NCBI GenBank assembly: GCA_910580135.1
Contig: CAJTXC010000037.1
Coordinates: 1-12,242, forward strand
DNA from: an uncultured Bacilli bacterium
Lineage (GTDB): Bacteria > Bacillota_I > Bacilli_A > RF39 > UBA660
Direction of reading: 5' to 3'
DNA: 12,242 nt
Shown here: positions 1 through 5,098 of the stretch, one piece after another
Layout: each line of letters starts with the position of its first letter
Numbering within the stretch: the first letter of the stretch is position 1
Position numbers and translations under genes: made by a program
Notes under the pieces: model-generated
The model's input: only the letters and a program-made list of their open reading frames with translations
Database searches by the model: none
What the model was told of the DNA's origin: nothing

Positions 1-860
1 GTATCAATTAAAAAGTAATCATCTTTTAAAGCATCAGAACCATCACTCATTATTGGATCATCCCAAGTTAAATCCAAATGCAACCAGGAACCATCAACAT
101 AGACTAAGTTCCATACATGAGTATTTGATGATATTCTATAATTTTTAACATTTAACTTTTCTAAAAATAGAGCCATTGTATCAGTATAACCACTGCATAT
201 TCCTAGTCCTTCAAATAAGACACCATAAGCACCACTTGAGTTAATGTCAGAAGTTCCAGTTTTGTTATTAGAATCATACTTCGTATTATTTATTATATAA
301 TCATGAAATATTTTTATGTTTTCTCTAACATTCTTTTTTGGATCATATTTTTCTTTATATATTTCATCAATCTTTTTCTTTGTTTTTTTTATTTGTTCGT
401 CTGTATATCTTCCTTCTTTTTTTAATGTGATTTTACCAGTAGAAGTAAATGTTGTATTAATCTTTTCAAAAGTATTAAAAGGATGTACATAATTAGATAT
501 ATCAGTTAGATAATTTTTATTTTTAACAATTTTTCTTACGTCATCTGCGCAAGTTAGATAATCAGGATCGCATTTTACCGTGTATTCTTTCCAACCTGAA
601 TCTAAAAATGTATATATTATGTTTTTAGCATCTGTTTCATTCTTGATGTTAGTATTTGTGTTAATTTTTAAATATTCATAATTAACGCTTTTTTTATATG
701 CATTATCAGTTAGCGTTTGCTTAATATCTGGTTGTAAGTATTTTTTATAAATATATTCTATTTTATTGGTTAATAGATAATAATTATCTTTAATGATAAA
801 AAATAAAATTACTACTATAATAACGGTTACTGTTATTTTTATAAGTTTTTTAATGTTCAT
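1..860 (-). CDS. Membrane-anchored transglutaminase-like (papain-fold) protein, C-terminus cut by window edge
   Basis: The frame is open from the ATG at 858-860 to the window edge: 286 residues with no stop seen. Residues 7-23 are a hydrophobic stretch after a short KK-containing start, so the protein is probably anchored with the rest outside the cytoplasm. The C-terminal part has a transglutaminase/cysteine-protease triad: Cys222 in GLGICSGYTD, His248 in NTHVWN, Asp263 in HLDLTWDDP. This is the usual signature of bacterial transglutaminase-like domains, including those of secreted surface proteins. Residues about 24-190 are Lys/Asn/Tyr-rich and match no domain I know. The start is supported by GGTGAT three bases upstream. 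Substrate and reaction (cross-linking, proteolysis or deamidation) cannot be told. In Bacillus the neighbour of rpsT on this side is holA, so this gene is accessory here. The domain call is firm; the role is unknown. Confidence 0.85.
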   Translation of the reverse strand, partial: MNIKKLIKITVTVIIVVILFFIIKDNYYLLTNKIEYIYKKYLQPDIKQTLTDNAYKKSVNYEYLKINTNTNIKNETDAKNIIYTFLDSGWKEYTVKCDPDYLTCADDVRKIVKNKNYLTDISNYVHPFNTFEKINTTFTSTGKITLKKEGRYTDEQIKKTKKKIDEIYKEKYDPKKNVRENIKIFHDYIINNTKYDSNNKTGTSDINSSGAYGVLFEGLGICSGYTDTMALFLEKLNVKNYRISSNTHVWNLVYVDGSWLHLDLTWDDPIMSDGSDALKDDYFLID

Positions 861-875
861 ATAATCACCATAAAC

Positions 876-884
876 ATTATATCA
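876..884 (-). promoter_or_regulatory. Extended -10 promoter for the transglutaminase-like gene
   Basis: Read on the minus strand, TGATATAAT is an extended -10 (TGn-TATAAT) 15 bases before the ATG at 860. No good -35 is seen 16-18 bases upstream, where the rpsT terminator T-tract lies. The transcript would begin almost at the GGTGAT ribosome binding site. This is sequence-based prediction only. Confidence 0.4.
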
Positions 885-892
885 GCAAAGTA

Positions 893-917
893 TAAAAAAA
901 AGAAGTAAAATTACTTC
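893..917 (-). terminator. Rho-independent terminator of rpsT
   Basis: On the minus strand GAAGTAA pairs with TTACTTC around a two-base centre (likely a 4-base loop in practice), followed by eight T. The rpsT stop codon TAA lies inside the 5' arm of the stem. Confidence 0.7.
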
Positions 918-1153
918 GTTTCATTTACTTTTTTACTTAAGTTTGATTTTAAACGAGCTGCCTTGTTTTTTGTAATAAGCCCTTTATTACATGCTTTATC
1001 AATTCTTTTGTTGGCAGTGTTAAGGTTTTCTACAGTAGCTTCTTTTCTAGTTTTCTTTACTGCGGTTTTCATAGCTCCTTTAACAGGAATATTTGACTCA
1101 TGTTTAGTTGCAGTAACTTTAACTCTTTTCTTAGCACTCTTAATATTTGGCAT
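911..1153 (-). CDS. rpsT: 30S ribosomal protein S20
   Basis: An 80-residue, very basic, all-helical protein starting MPNIKSAKKRVKV, the typical S20 N-terminus (PNIKSAxKR). It also has the internal NTANKRIDKACNKGLITKNKAARLKS region that matches the S20 core. S20 is a primary 16S rRNA-binding protein of the small subunit. A start 42 bases upstream is possible in the same frame, but ATG 1153 is chosen because AGGAGG (1161-1166) sits 7 bases before it and the family begins there. It is divergent from gpr, the same arrangement as in Bacillus subtilis, and ends in its own terminator. Length is normal (80-90 residues). Confidence 0.97.
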   Translation of the reverse strand: MPNIKSAKKRVKVTATKHESNIPVKGAMKTAVKKTRKEATVENLNTANKRIDKACNKGLITKNKAARLKSNLSKKVNETK

Positions 1154-1185
1154 TTTTTCACCTCCTAAGGCACATAACTTCTTAT

Positions 1186-1214
1186 AGTTTATCAAAAAAA
1201 ATATAAAAAATCAA
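1186..1214 (-). promoter_or_regulatory. Vegetative promoter of rpsT
   Basis: On the minus strand there is TTGATT, a 17-base spacer and TAAACT, with a TGn extension directly before the -10. The -35 and -10 each match 4 of 6 consensus positions. It lies about 30 bases upstream of the rpsT start codon and its AGGAGG site. Confidence 0.5.
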
Positions 1215-1241
1215 TAATAATTACTATTTTTGGTAAAAATA
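1212..1241 (+). promoter_or_regulatory. Possible sigma-F-type (forespore) promoter of gpr
   Basis: GGTAAAAATA at 1232-1241 fits the B. subtilis sigma-F -10 pattern GGnnAnAHTR exactly, with CAATA (loosely like GYATA) 15 bases upstream. gpr in B. subtilis is read by forespore sigma factors. A vegetative-looking TATAAT (1240-1245) overlaps but has no -35 and lies only 13 bases from the ATG. Either way the leader is very short. AT-rich DNA gives such matches by chance, so confidence is low. Confidence 0.3.
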
Positions 1242-1258
1242 TAATAGGGTGATAAATA

Positions 1259-2269
1259 ATGCATAATATTGATTTAAAAAAATACGAAGTAAGAACGGAT
1301 ATGGCAATAGATTTAACCGAGAAGGATAAAAAGACTTTTAAGCCGGATGTAACTCAAAATGGCAATGTAAAAATAACTTGGTTAGATTTAGAAGAAAATA
1401 ATAATATAGGTAAAAAACCAGGTACATATTTAACATTAGAGTTTAATGATATTACTGATGATGACGCTAAAAAGGAAGTCGCTAGTATATTTACTTTAGA
1501 GTTCAAGAAAATGCTAGAAAAAATGGGATATAAAAAAGATTATAAAACAATGATAATTGGTCTTGGTAATATAAAGTCAACTCCAGATGCACTAGGACCA
1601 TTTGTAACGGATAAAATAATTGTTACTAATCATTTTTATGAAATGGGAATAGATGTTGACGATAAATTATCTTGCGTATCTTCTTTTTATCCTGGCGTAA
1701 CGGGAACAACTGGAATAGAAACCGGGGATTATATAAAAGGTGTTGTAGATAAGGTTAAACCAGATATGGTAATAGTAGTAGATGCCTTAGCTTCAAGTTC
1801 TATATCAAGGGTAAATAAAAGTATTCAAGTATCAGATACTGGAATTTCTCCAGGAAGTGGTATCGGAAACAAAAGAAAAGAAATATCAAAGGAAACACTT
1901 GGTATTCCTGTTCTTGCAATAGGAGTTCCAACCGTTGTTGATGCTGTTGTTATAGTTTCTGATACAATTAATTATATGATTAAAAATTATGCTTATAATA
2001 AAAACTTCTCTAAGAAAAAGGTATCTAAGTTTGTAAATAGACCAATAAATTATTTAAAAGATGAAGTTCTAGCTAGTGATGAAGATAAGAAAACTCTTTT
2101 AGGCCTTGTTGGTACTTTAAATGATAATGAATTAAGAAATTTAACATATGAAGTTTTAACACCAATTGGTTATAATTTAATGGTTACTCCAAAGGAAGTT
2201 GACTTTGTAATAGAAAAATTAAGTGATGTAATAAGTTACGGAATAAACCATAGTTTACATGATATTTAA
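1259..2269 (+). CDS. gpr: Germination protease GPR (spore protease)
   Basis: GPR degrades the small acid-soluble DNA-binding proteins of the spore core during germination. It is made in the forespore as a zymogen that cleaves itself near the N-terminus. This protein has 336 residues, somewhat shorter than the Bacillus enzyme (about 370). Recognisable parts are the N-terminal YEVRTDMAIDL segment (residues 9-19), where family zymogens are processed, GLGN then STPDALGP (101-114, Asp110), and VIVVDALASSSISRVN (171-186, Asp175). Next come the Gly-rich DTGISPGSGIGNKR stretch (193-206) and GIPVLAIGVPTVVDA. Asp110 and Asp175 correspond to the two acidic residues shown essential in Bacillus megaterium GPR. 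The start is supported by GGGTGAT 7 bases upstream. The gene is followed at once by a terminator, then spoIIP, as in Bacillus. Confidence 0.95.
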   Translation: MHNIDLKKYEVRTDMAIDLTEKDKKTFKPDVTQNGNVKITWLDLEENNNIGKKPGTYLTLEFNDITDDDAKKEVASIFTLEFKKMLEKMGYKKDYKTMIIGLGNIKSTPDALGPFVTDKIIVTNHFYEMGIDVDDKLSCVSSFYPGVTGTTGIETGDYIKGVVDKVKPDMVIVVDALASSSISRVNKSIQVSDTGISPGSGIGNKRKEISKETLGIPVLAIGVPTVVDAVVIVSDTINYMIKNYAYNKNFSKKKVSKFVNRPINYLKDEVLASDEDKKTLLGLVGTLNDNELRNLTYEVLTPIGYNLMVTPKEVDFVIEKLSDVISYGINHSLHDI

Positions 2270-2293
2270 AAGTGCTATTTTAAGCACTTTTTT
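2268..2293 (+). terminator. Rho-independent terminator of gpr
   Basis: AAAAGTGCT pairs with AGCACTTTT (9 bp) around a six-base loop, and the 3' arm runs into a T-tract ending at 2293. The gpr stop codon TAA overlaps the first bases of the stem. Confidence 0.85.
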
Positions 2294-2300
2294 CTTTGCT

Positions 2301-2328
2301 TCGACAAATATAATAGTTCCTTTATGTT
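2301..2328 (+). promoter_or_regulatory. Candidate promoter of spoIIP
   Basis: TCGACA (5 of 6 to TTGACA), a 16-base spacer and TATGTT (4 of 6) lie between the gpr terminator and the spoIIP ribosome binding site. In B. subtilis spoIIP is read by sporulation sigma factors (E and F); I could not find a convincing match to those here. It is the only promoter-like pair in the gap. Confidence 0.3.
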
Positions 2329-2348
2329 ATCTTTTATTCGGTGATAAT

Positions 2349-3293
2349 ATGAAAGTATTTAAATCTAAAAGAGTTAAGAGTAAAAAAAGGAAAAGAAAAA
2401 TAAGACTAATTATATTTACCTTTTTCTTTATATTTTCTTATGTATTTATGGTTAGGTACTTAAAAAATAACCAGTTAAAAGAGACCATTTTGCAAGAGGA
2501 TGTTAATTATATTAAATTTGATATTAAAAAAGAAACGGTAAAAAGAATTGATAAAGTAATTAATAACCCAGTTAGTCTTTTGAATAAAAACGTTAAAAAT
2601 GCTAGGGAAAATAAAAAAGTAAAAAACGGAACAAGTAAAGTAATGTCTTCTTTAAAAAGTTTAGAAAATAACGTATCAAAAGAAAAAGTTGAAGAAAATA
2701 AAAAAGAACCTTTCATATATATTTATAATACTCATCAAACTGAAAATTACTTAGATTATACTGTTTATGATGCTGCTTATCTTTTGAACCAAAAACTAAA
2801 TGAAAGTAATTTTTATTCATATTTTGAAGAACAAAGTGTAAAAACGTTTTTGGATGCAAATAATTTAAAATATTACAGTTCATATAAAGCATCTAGAAAG
2901 TATTTGGATGAAGCTAGAAAAAATAATTTAGAACTTAAATATTTTTTTGATATACATAGAGATTCTGTATCTAAAAACGTAAGTACGGTTACTTATAAAG
3001 ATAAAGCTTATGCAAAGATTTTATTTGTAATCGGTTCGGATAATCCTAGTAATGAAAAGAATAAAAATAATGCAAGCAGATTAAACGAAATAATAAAAAG
3101 TAAAGTTCCTAATATCTCAAGGGGAGTAGTTTCTCATGGAGGTAAAGGGTATAACGGTGTTTATAATCAAGACGTATCAGAAAACGTATTTTTAATAGAA
3201 GTTGGGGGTAAGGATAATAGCAAAGAAGAAGTAGAAAACACAATAAACATTATTTATGAATCAATAATGGAATATATAAGAGGTGTTATATGA
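2349..3293 (+). CDS. spoIIP: Stage II sporulation protein P (SpoIIP), engulfment amidase/endopeptidase
   Basis: SpoIIP works with SpoIID and SpoIIM to thin septal peptidoglycan and drive engulfment. Its domain is an N-acetylmuramoyl-L-alanine amidase fold with endopeptidase activity. The protein has 314 residues. There is a basic N-terminus (KSKRVKSKKRKRK), one membrane helix at about 20-37, a charged linker to about 120, then the catalytic domain. It shows IYNTHQTENY (125-134, His129, Glu132), FDIHRDS (200-206, His203), and the C-terminal YNQDVSENVFLIEVGG (272-287, Glu284) typical of SpoIIP. The frame stays open upstream to 2259, but that would overlap gpr and its terminator. ATG 2349 has GGTGAT three bases before it and a sensible N-terminus. 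It overlaps the next gene by four bases (ATGA), implying translational coupling. Confidence 0.93.
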   Translation: MKVFKSKRVKSKKRKRKIRLIIFTFFFIFSYVFMVRYLKNNQLKETILQEDVNYIKFDIKKETVKRIDKVINNPVSLLNKNVKNARENKKVKNGTSKVMSSLKSLENNVSKEKVEENKKEPFIYIYNTHQTENYLDYTVYDAAYLLNQKLNESNFYSYFEEQSVKTFLDANNLKYYSSYKASRKYLDEARKNNLELKYFFDIHRDSVSKNVSTVTYKDKAYAKILFVIGSDNPSNEKNKNNASRLNEIIKSKVPNISRGVVSHGGKGYNGVYNQDVSENVFLIEVGGKDNSKEEVENTINIIYESIMEYIRGVI

Positions 3294-3616
3294 TTAGCTA
3301 CAAAAAAATGTTTCATGGTTTTATATGGTTTTTATTCTTAAGTTTTTTAGTTCTTTATTTTGCACAAGCTGGTGGTTACTATGAAGATGTTAATAATAAA
3401 AAAGCATCTTTAACAGAAGAAAAAATTAAGCAGTTCGAAGAGGATGTTAAAAATGGTAAAAAAATAGAAGTTGAAAATTACGTTGTTAATATCAAAAAAA
3501 ATTATGACAACAAAATTTCTAGTTTTGGACTTTATACCTCAAAAGCTTTAGCGGAGGGCTTTAAATGGGGAATGAATGGATTATTTAATGGAATTGATAA
3601 AATGGTTAATGAATAA
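3290..3616 (+). CDS. Small membrane protein, YqxA-like by position (possibly DUF3679)
   Basis: 108 residues with a hydrophobic helix at about 8-26, then a charged, mostly soluble domain ending in a short amphipathic segment. Its ATG overlaps the spoIIP stop (ATGA), so the two are almost certainly co-translated. In Bacillus the gene directly after spoIIP is yqxA, which also encodes a protein of about 110 residues with one N-terminal membrane segment. Position, size and topology match. The sequence is too diverged for me to confirm the family by motif. Function is unknown even in Bacillus; co-expression with spoIIP suggests a link to sporulation, which is inference. A terminator follows. Confidence 0.75.
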   Translation: MISYKKMFHGFIWFLFLSFLVLYFAQAGGYYEDVNNKKASLTEEKIKQFEEDVKNGKKIEVENYVVNIKKNYDNKISSFGLYTSKALAEGFKWGMNGLFNGIDKMVNE

Positions 3617-3630
3617 TTTTAAAAAAGTTT

Positions 3631-3663
3631 AAAAATACAAAAATGCCTTTTTTGTATTTTTTT
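3631..3663 (+). terminator. Rho-independent terminator after the spoIIP operon
   Basis: A 13-bp stem (AAAAATACAAAAA against its complement ending at 3661) with a five-base loop TGCCT at 3644-3648, followed by T. The stem is nearly all A-T with a single C-G pair, so it may be weak. The A-rich left side also makes it a possible terminator for the other strand. Confidence 0.6.
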
Positions 3664-3743
3664 AGTATCAATTTGGCTTTTTTGTATATAGCAAAAAAAG
3701 AAATTTGTTCAAAAACAAGGGAAAATCAATCGATTTTGGTAAT

Positions 3744-3772
3744 TTGCGTTGGTTAAAAATATTTTGTATAGT
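3744..3772 (+). promoter_or_regulatory. Candidate promoter of the Rpn-type gene
   Basis: TTGCGT, a 17-base spacer and TATAGT. The -10 matches 5 of 6; the -35 keeps only TTG. It lies just upstream of the GAAAGGA ribosome binding site at 3781-3787. A short inverted repeat AAAATC-AATC-GATTTT (3722-3737) sits just upstream and could be an operator, though such repeats are common in AT-rich DNA. Confidence 0.4.
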
Positions 3773-3794
3773 CTTTTTTAGAAAGGACGGATTT

Positions 3795-4718
3795 ATGTTT
3801 ACAAGACTAGATACAAAAGAAACAGTAGTAGAAAAATTAAAAAGAGAAAACAAGGTAGTACCATTTTTATTTGATCCCATATTTAAAAGTGTGCTAAAAG
3901 ATGATAACATGAGGGGAATACTTTCGTTTTTAATTAGTGAAATAACTGGACTAGATAAAACTTACGTAATGCAAAATATTGATTTTAAGGACAATGAATT
4001 AAAAAAATATCGGTATTTACAAAAGGGTAAAGTGGCTGATTTAATAGTTTATATAGAAAACAACATCATTAATATAGAGGCAAACCAAGTGTTAAATTTG
4101 GGTGTTATTGATAAAAATAATAGTTATCATTATAAGCTTGCGAGTGAAGTTATTAAAAATGAGTTGAACCCATTCGTAATACAAATAAACATTGATAAGA
4201 AAAATGGCTTTGATGAATTAGTGTCGAAGTTTCAGTTAAGGGATGAAACGGGTAAGTATACGATTGATAATAAGTTTATAAATTACCATATAAATATAGA
4301 TAAAGTTCTAAAAAAAGTGTATAATAAGGATAATATTACTAGGTTAGAGAAAATACTGTTATTAATGGTTATTGATGATAAGAAAACGTTAAGGAAAATA
4401 TCAAAAGGAGATAAGGAGTTGTGTTATATGGTAGATAAGATAGAGGAAATGGCTCTTAACGATGGCATCGTAGGATTATATGACAAAGAAAAGGCAATGG
4501 AACGTGTTAACGCGATAAATAAAATAGAAGCAATTAACGAAGGACTTGCTGAAGGTCATGCTAAAGGTCTTGCTGAAGGTCTTGCTGAAGGTAGGACTGA
4601 AGGACTTAGCAAGGCGAAAAGTAATATAGCAAAGAAAATGCTGGATGAAAATATTCCAATTGAGTTAATTTCTAAAATAACCGAGCTATCCAAAGAAGAA
4701 ATAGAAAAACTAAAATGA
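3795..4718 (+). CDS. Rpn-type PD-(D/E)XK nuclease (recombination-promoting nuclease / putative transposase family)
   Basis: A 307-residue protein of the PD-(D/E)XK family often annotated as Rpn or 'putative transposase'. Family members are Mg-dependent DNA nucleases; several E. coli ones are toxic and act against phage. Seen here are FLFDPIFKSVLKD near the N-terminus (24-36, typical of the family), then VADLIVYIENNIINIEANQ with Asp82 and Glu95. The third motif position is Asn97/Gln98; the family usually has Gln instead of Lys. A helical region follows, then six four-residue repeats (250-273), and the end ISKITELSKEEIEKL, a common C-terminal motif of this family. The frame is open 90 bases upstream, but ATG 3795 has GAAAGGA 7 bases before it and starts MFTRLD. 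No inverted terminal repeats or target duplication were found, so it need not be mobile. No terminator follows; the trpS promoter starts 8 bases after its stop. It interrupts the conserved yqxA-lepA junction. Confidence 0.85.
   Translation: MFTRLDTKETVVEKLKRENKVVPFLFDPIFKSVLKDDNMRGILSFLISEITGLDKTYVMQNIDFKDNELKKYRYLQKGKVADLIVYIENNIINIEANQVLNLGVIDKNNSYHYKLASEVIKNELNPFVIQINIDKKNGFDELVSKFQLRDETGKYTIDNKFINYHINIDKVLKKVYNKDNITRLEKILLLMVIDDKKTLRKISKGDKELCYMVDKIEEMALNDGIVGLYDKEKAMERVNAINKIEAINEGLAEGHAKGLAEGLAEGRTEGLSKAKSNIAKKMLDENIPIELISKITELSKEEIEKLK
4428..4718 (+). CDS. Possible internally started small protein (RpnS-like antitoxin) inside the Rpn gene
   Basis: ATG 4428 (Met212 of the long protein) is in frame and preceded by AAGGAG at 4413-4418, 9 bases away. 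A second AAAGGAG lies at 4404-4410, 8 bases before an in-frame TTG at 4419. The predicted product is 96 residues: a helical start (MVDKIEEMALND), the six-fold four-residue repeat and the C-terminal EEIEKL motif. In E. coli Rpn systems the C-terminal part is translated separately, dimerises through a helix with four-residue repeats, and blocks the full-length toxic nuclease. The match of architecture is what supports this entry. Internal Shine-Dalgarno-like sequence can also arise simply from Lys-Glu codons (AAG GAG), so translation is not proven. Confidence 0.4.
   Translation: MVDKIEEMALNDGIVGLYDKEKAMERVNAINKIEAINEGLAEGHAKGLAEGLAEGRTEGLSKAKSNIAKKMLDENIPIELISKITELSKEEIEKLK
4542..4613 (+). repeat. 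Six tandem 12-base repeats encoding four-residue GLAE-type units
   Basis: Six in-frame 12-base units encode GLAE, GHAK, GLAE, GLAE, GRTE and GLSK. Units three and four are identical in DNA (GGTCTTGCTGAA) and the first differs by one base, so recent slippage or unequal exchange is plausible. In Rpn proteins the number of such units varies between strains. The units lie in the part that would be shared by the long and short products. Confidence 0.85.
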
Positions 4719-4726
4719 GTTCGTGT

Positions 4727-4755
4727 TTGACAAAACTACGTTAATTATATATAAT
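4727..4755 (+). promoter_or_regulatory. Consensus vegetative promoter of the trpS T-box leader
   Basis: TTGACA, 17 bases, TATAAT: both hexamers match the sigma-A consensus exactly. It starts 8 bases after the stop of the Rpn gene, and transcription would begin near 4762, about 340 bases before trpS. This is one of the two strongest promoters in the window, as expected when expression is set by attenuation downstream. Confidence 0.85.
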
Positions 4756-4761
4756 TTAGAC

Positions 4762-5002
4762 ATATTTAAATCAATGCACAAGAAGAGTATCTAAGATGGA
4801 TATTAAAGAGAGTAACTGTTTTGGTGTGAAGTTATATAAAAGTTTTAGAGAATGGGCTTGTGGGAAGGATACCGAAATTTATTAAAGTAGGCTATCACGG
4901 AAGTTACCCGTTACCTTATAACATATGTATGATAGTACGTATTAGGTGGCATTAAACTTAAGAATATAACTCTTATCCTATATTAAGGATAGGAGTTTTT
5001 TT
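4762..5002 (+). promoter_or_regulatory. T-box riboswitch for tryptophan (trpS leader)
   Basis: The leader senses uncharged tRNA-Trp and decides between termination and read-through into trpS. Stem I: CACAAG (4777-4782) pairs with CTTGTG (4857-4862). The specifier loop has AGTA (4786-4789) on the 5' side and the codon TGG (4853-4855) followed by G on the 3' side. An inner helix is TCTAAG (4790-4795) with TTTAGA (4844-4849), and a distal hairpin is GTAACT with AGTTAT (4812-4835) with GGTG in its loop. A later hairpin ACGG/CCGT (4897-4911) resembles stem III. The T-box sequence TTAGGTGGCA (4942-4951) gives the tRNA-end-binding TGGC; its C would pair with discriminator G73, as in bacterial tRNA-Trp. 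TAGG (4943-4946) can pair with CCTA (4977-4980), which would disrupt the terminator. The T-box core after TGGC is AT-rich and far from the usual ACCGCG. Confidence 0.88.
4968..5002 (+). terminator. T-box attenuator (terminator hairpin) of the trpS leader
   Basis: AACTCTTATCCT pairs with AGGATAGGAGTT (12 bp with one G-T pair) around a six-base loop ATATTA, followed by seven T. Its 5' arm contains the CCTA that the T-box sequence would pair with in the antiterminator form, so the hairpin should form only when tRNA-Trp is charged. Confidence 0.88.
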
Positions 5003-5022
5003 AATTAAAAGGATGTGATAAA

Positions 5023-5058
5023 ATGTTATTAGATAAACGATGGTGTATTAAAGGTTAA
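5023..5058 (+). CDS. Possible 11-codon leader ORF before trpS
   Basis: After the T-box terminator there is AAGGATGTGAT, then ATG 5023 and eleven codons (MLLDKRWCIKG) ending in TAA. It contains one Trp codon in the space between attenuator and trpS. The ribosome binding site is fair. With no homologue to compare it could be chance or a decayed start. No attenuation hairpin is seen after it. Confidence 0.15.
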   Translation: MLLDKRWCIKG

Positions 5059-5098
5059 TAAAAAAATAAAATTAATTAAGAAGAAAGAAGGAATTAAT

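Noticed and set aside
963..1187. Plus-strand 74-residue ORF opposite rpsT
   Set aside because: It is the complementary-strand shadow of the S20 gene; its hydrophobic look comes from reading Lys codons backwards.
2259..2348. Longer N-terminus for SpoIIP starting at 2259
   Set aside because: It would overlap the gpr end and its terminator, lacks a ribosome binding site, and adds an unrelated hydrophobic stretch; ATG 2349 has GGTGAT before it.
3675..3701. Second hairpin (GCTTTTTTG with CAAAAAAAG) between the YqxA-like and Rpn genes
   Set aside because: One base is bulged, it is nearly all A-T and has no T-tract; likely chance in AT-rich DNA, though the GCNTTTTTTGTAT string does resemble part of the nearby terminator.
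3705..3794. Longer N-terminus for the Rpn gene starting at 3705
   Set aside because: It would run through the predicted promoter; ATG 3795 has a good GAAAGGA site and gives the usual family N-terminus.
3617..4760. Rpn gene as part of an insertion sequence
   Set aside because: I looked for inverted ends and a target duplication around it and found none; the family name 'transposase' alone is not evidence of mobility.
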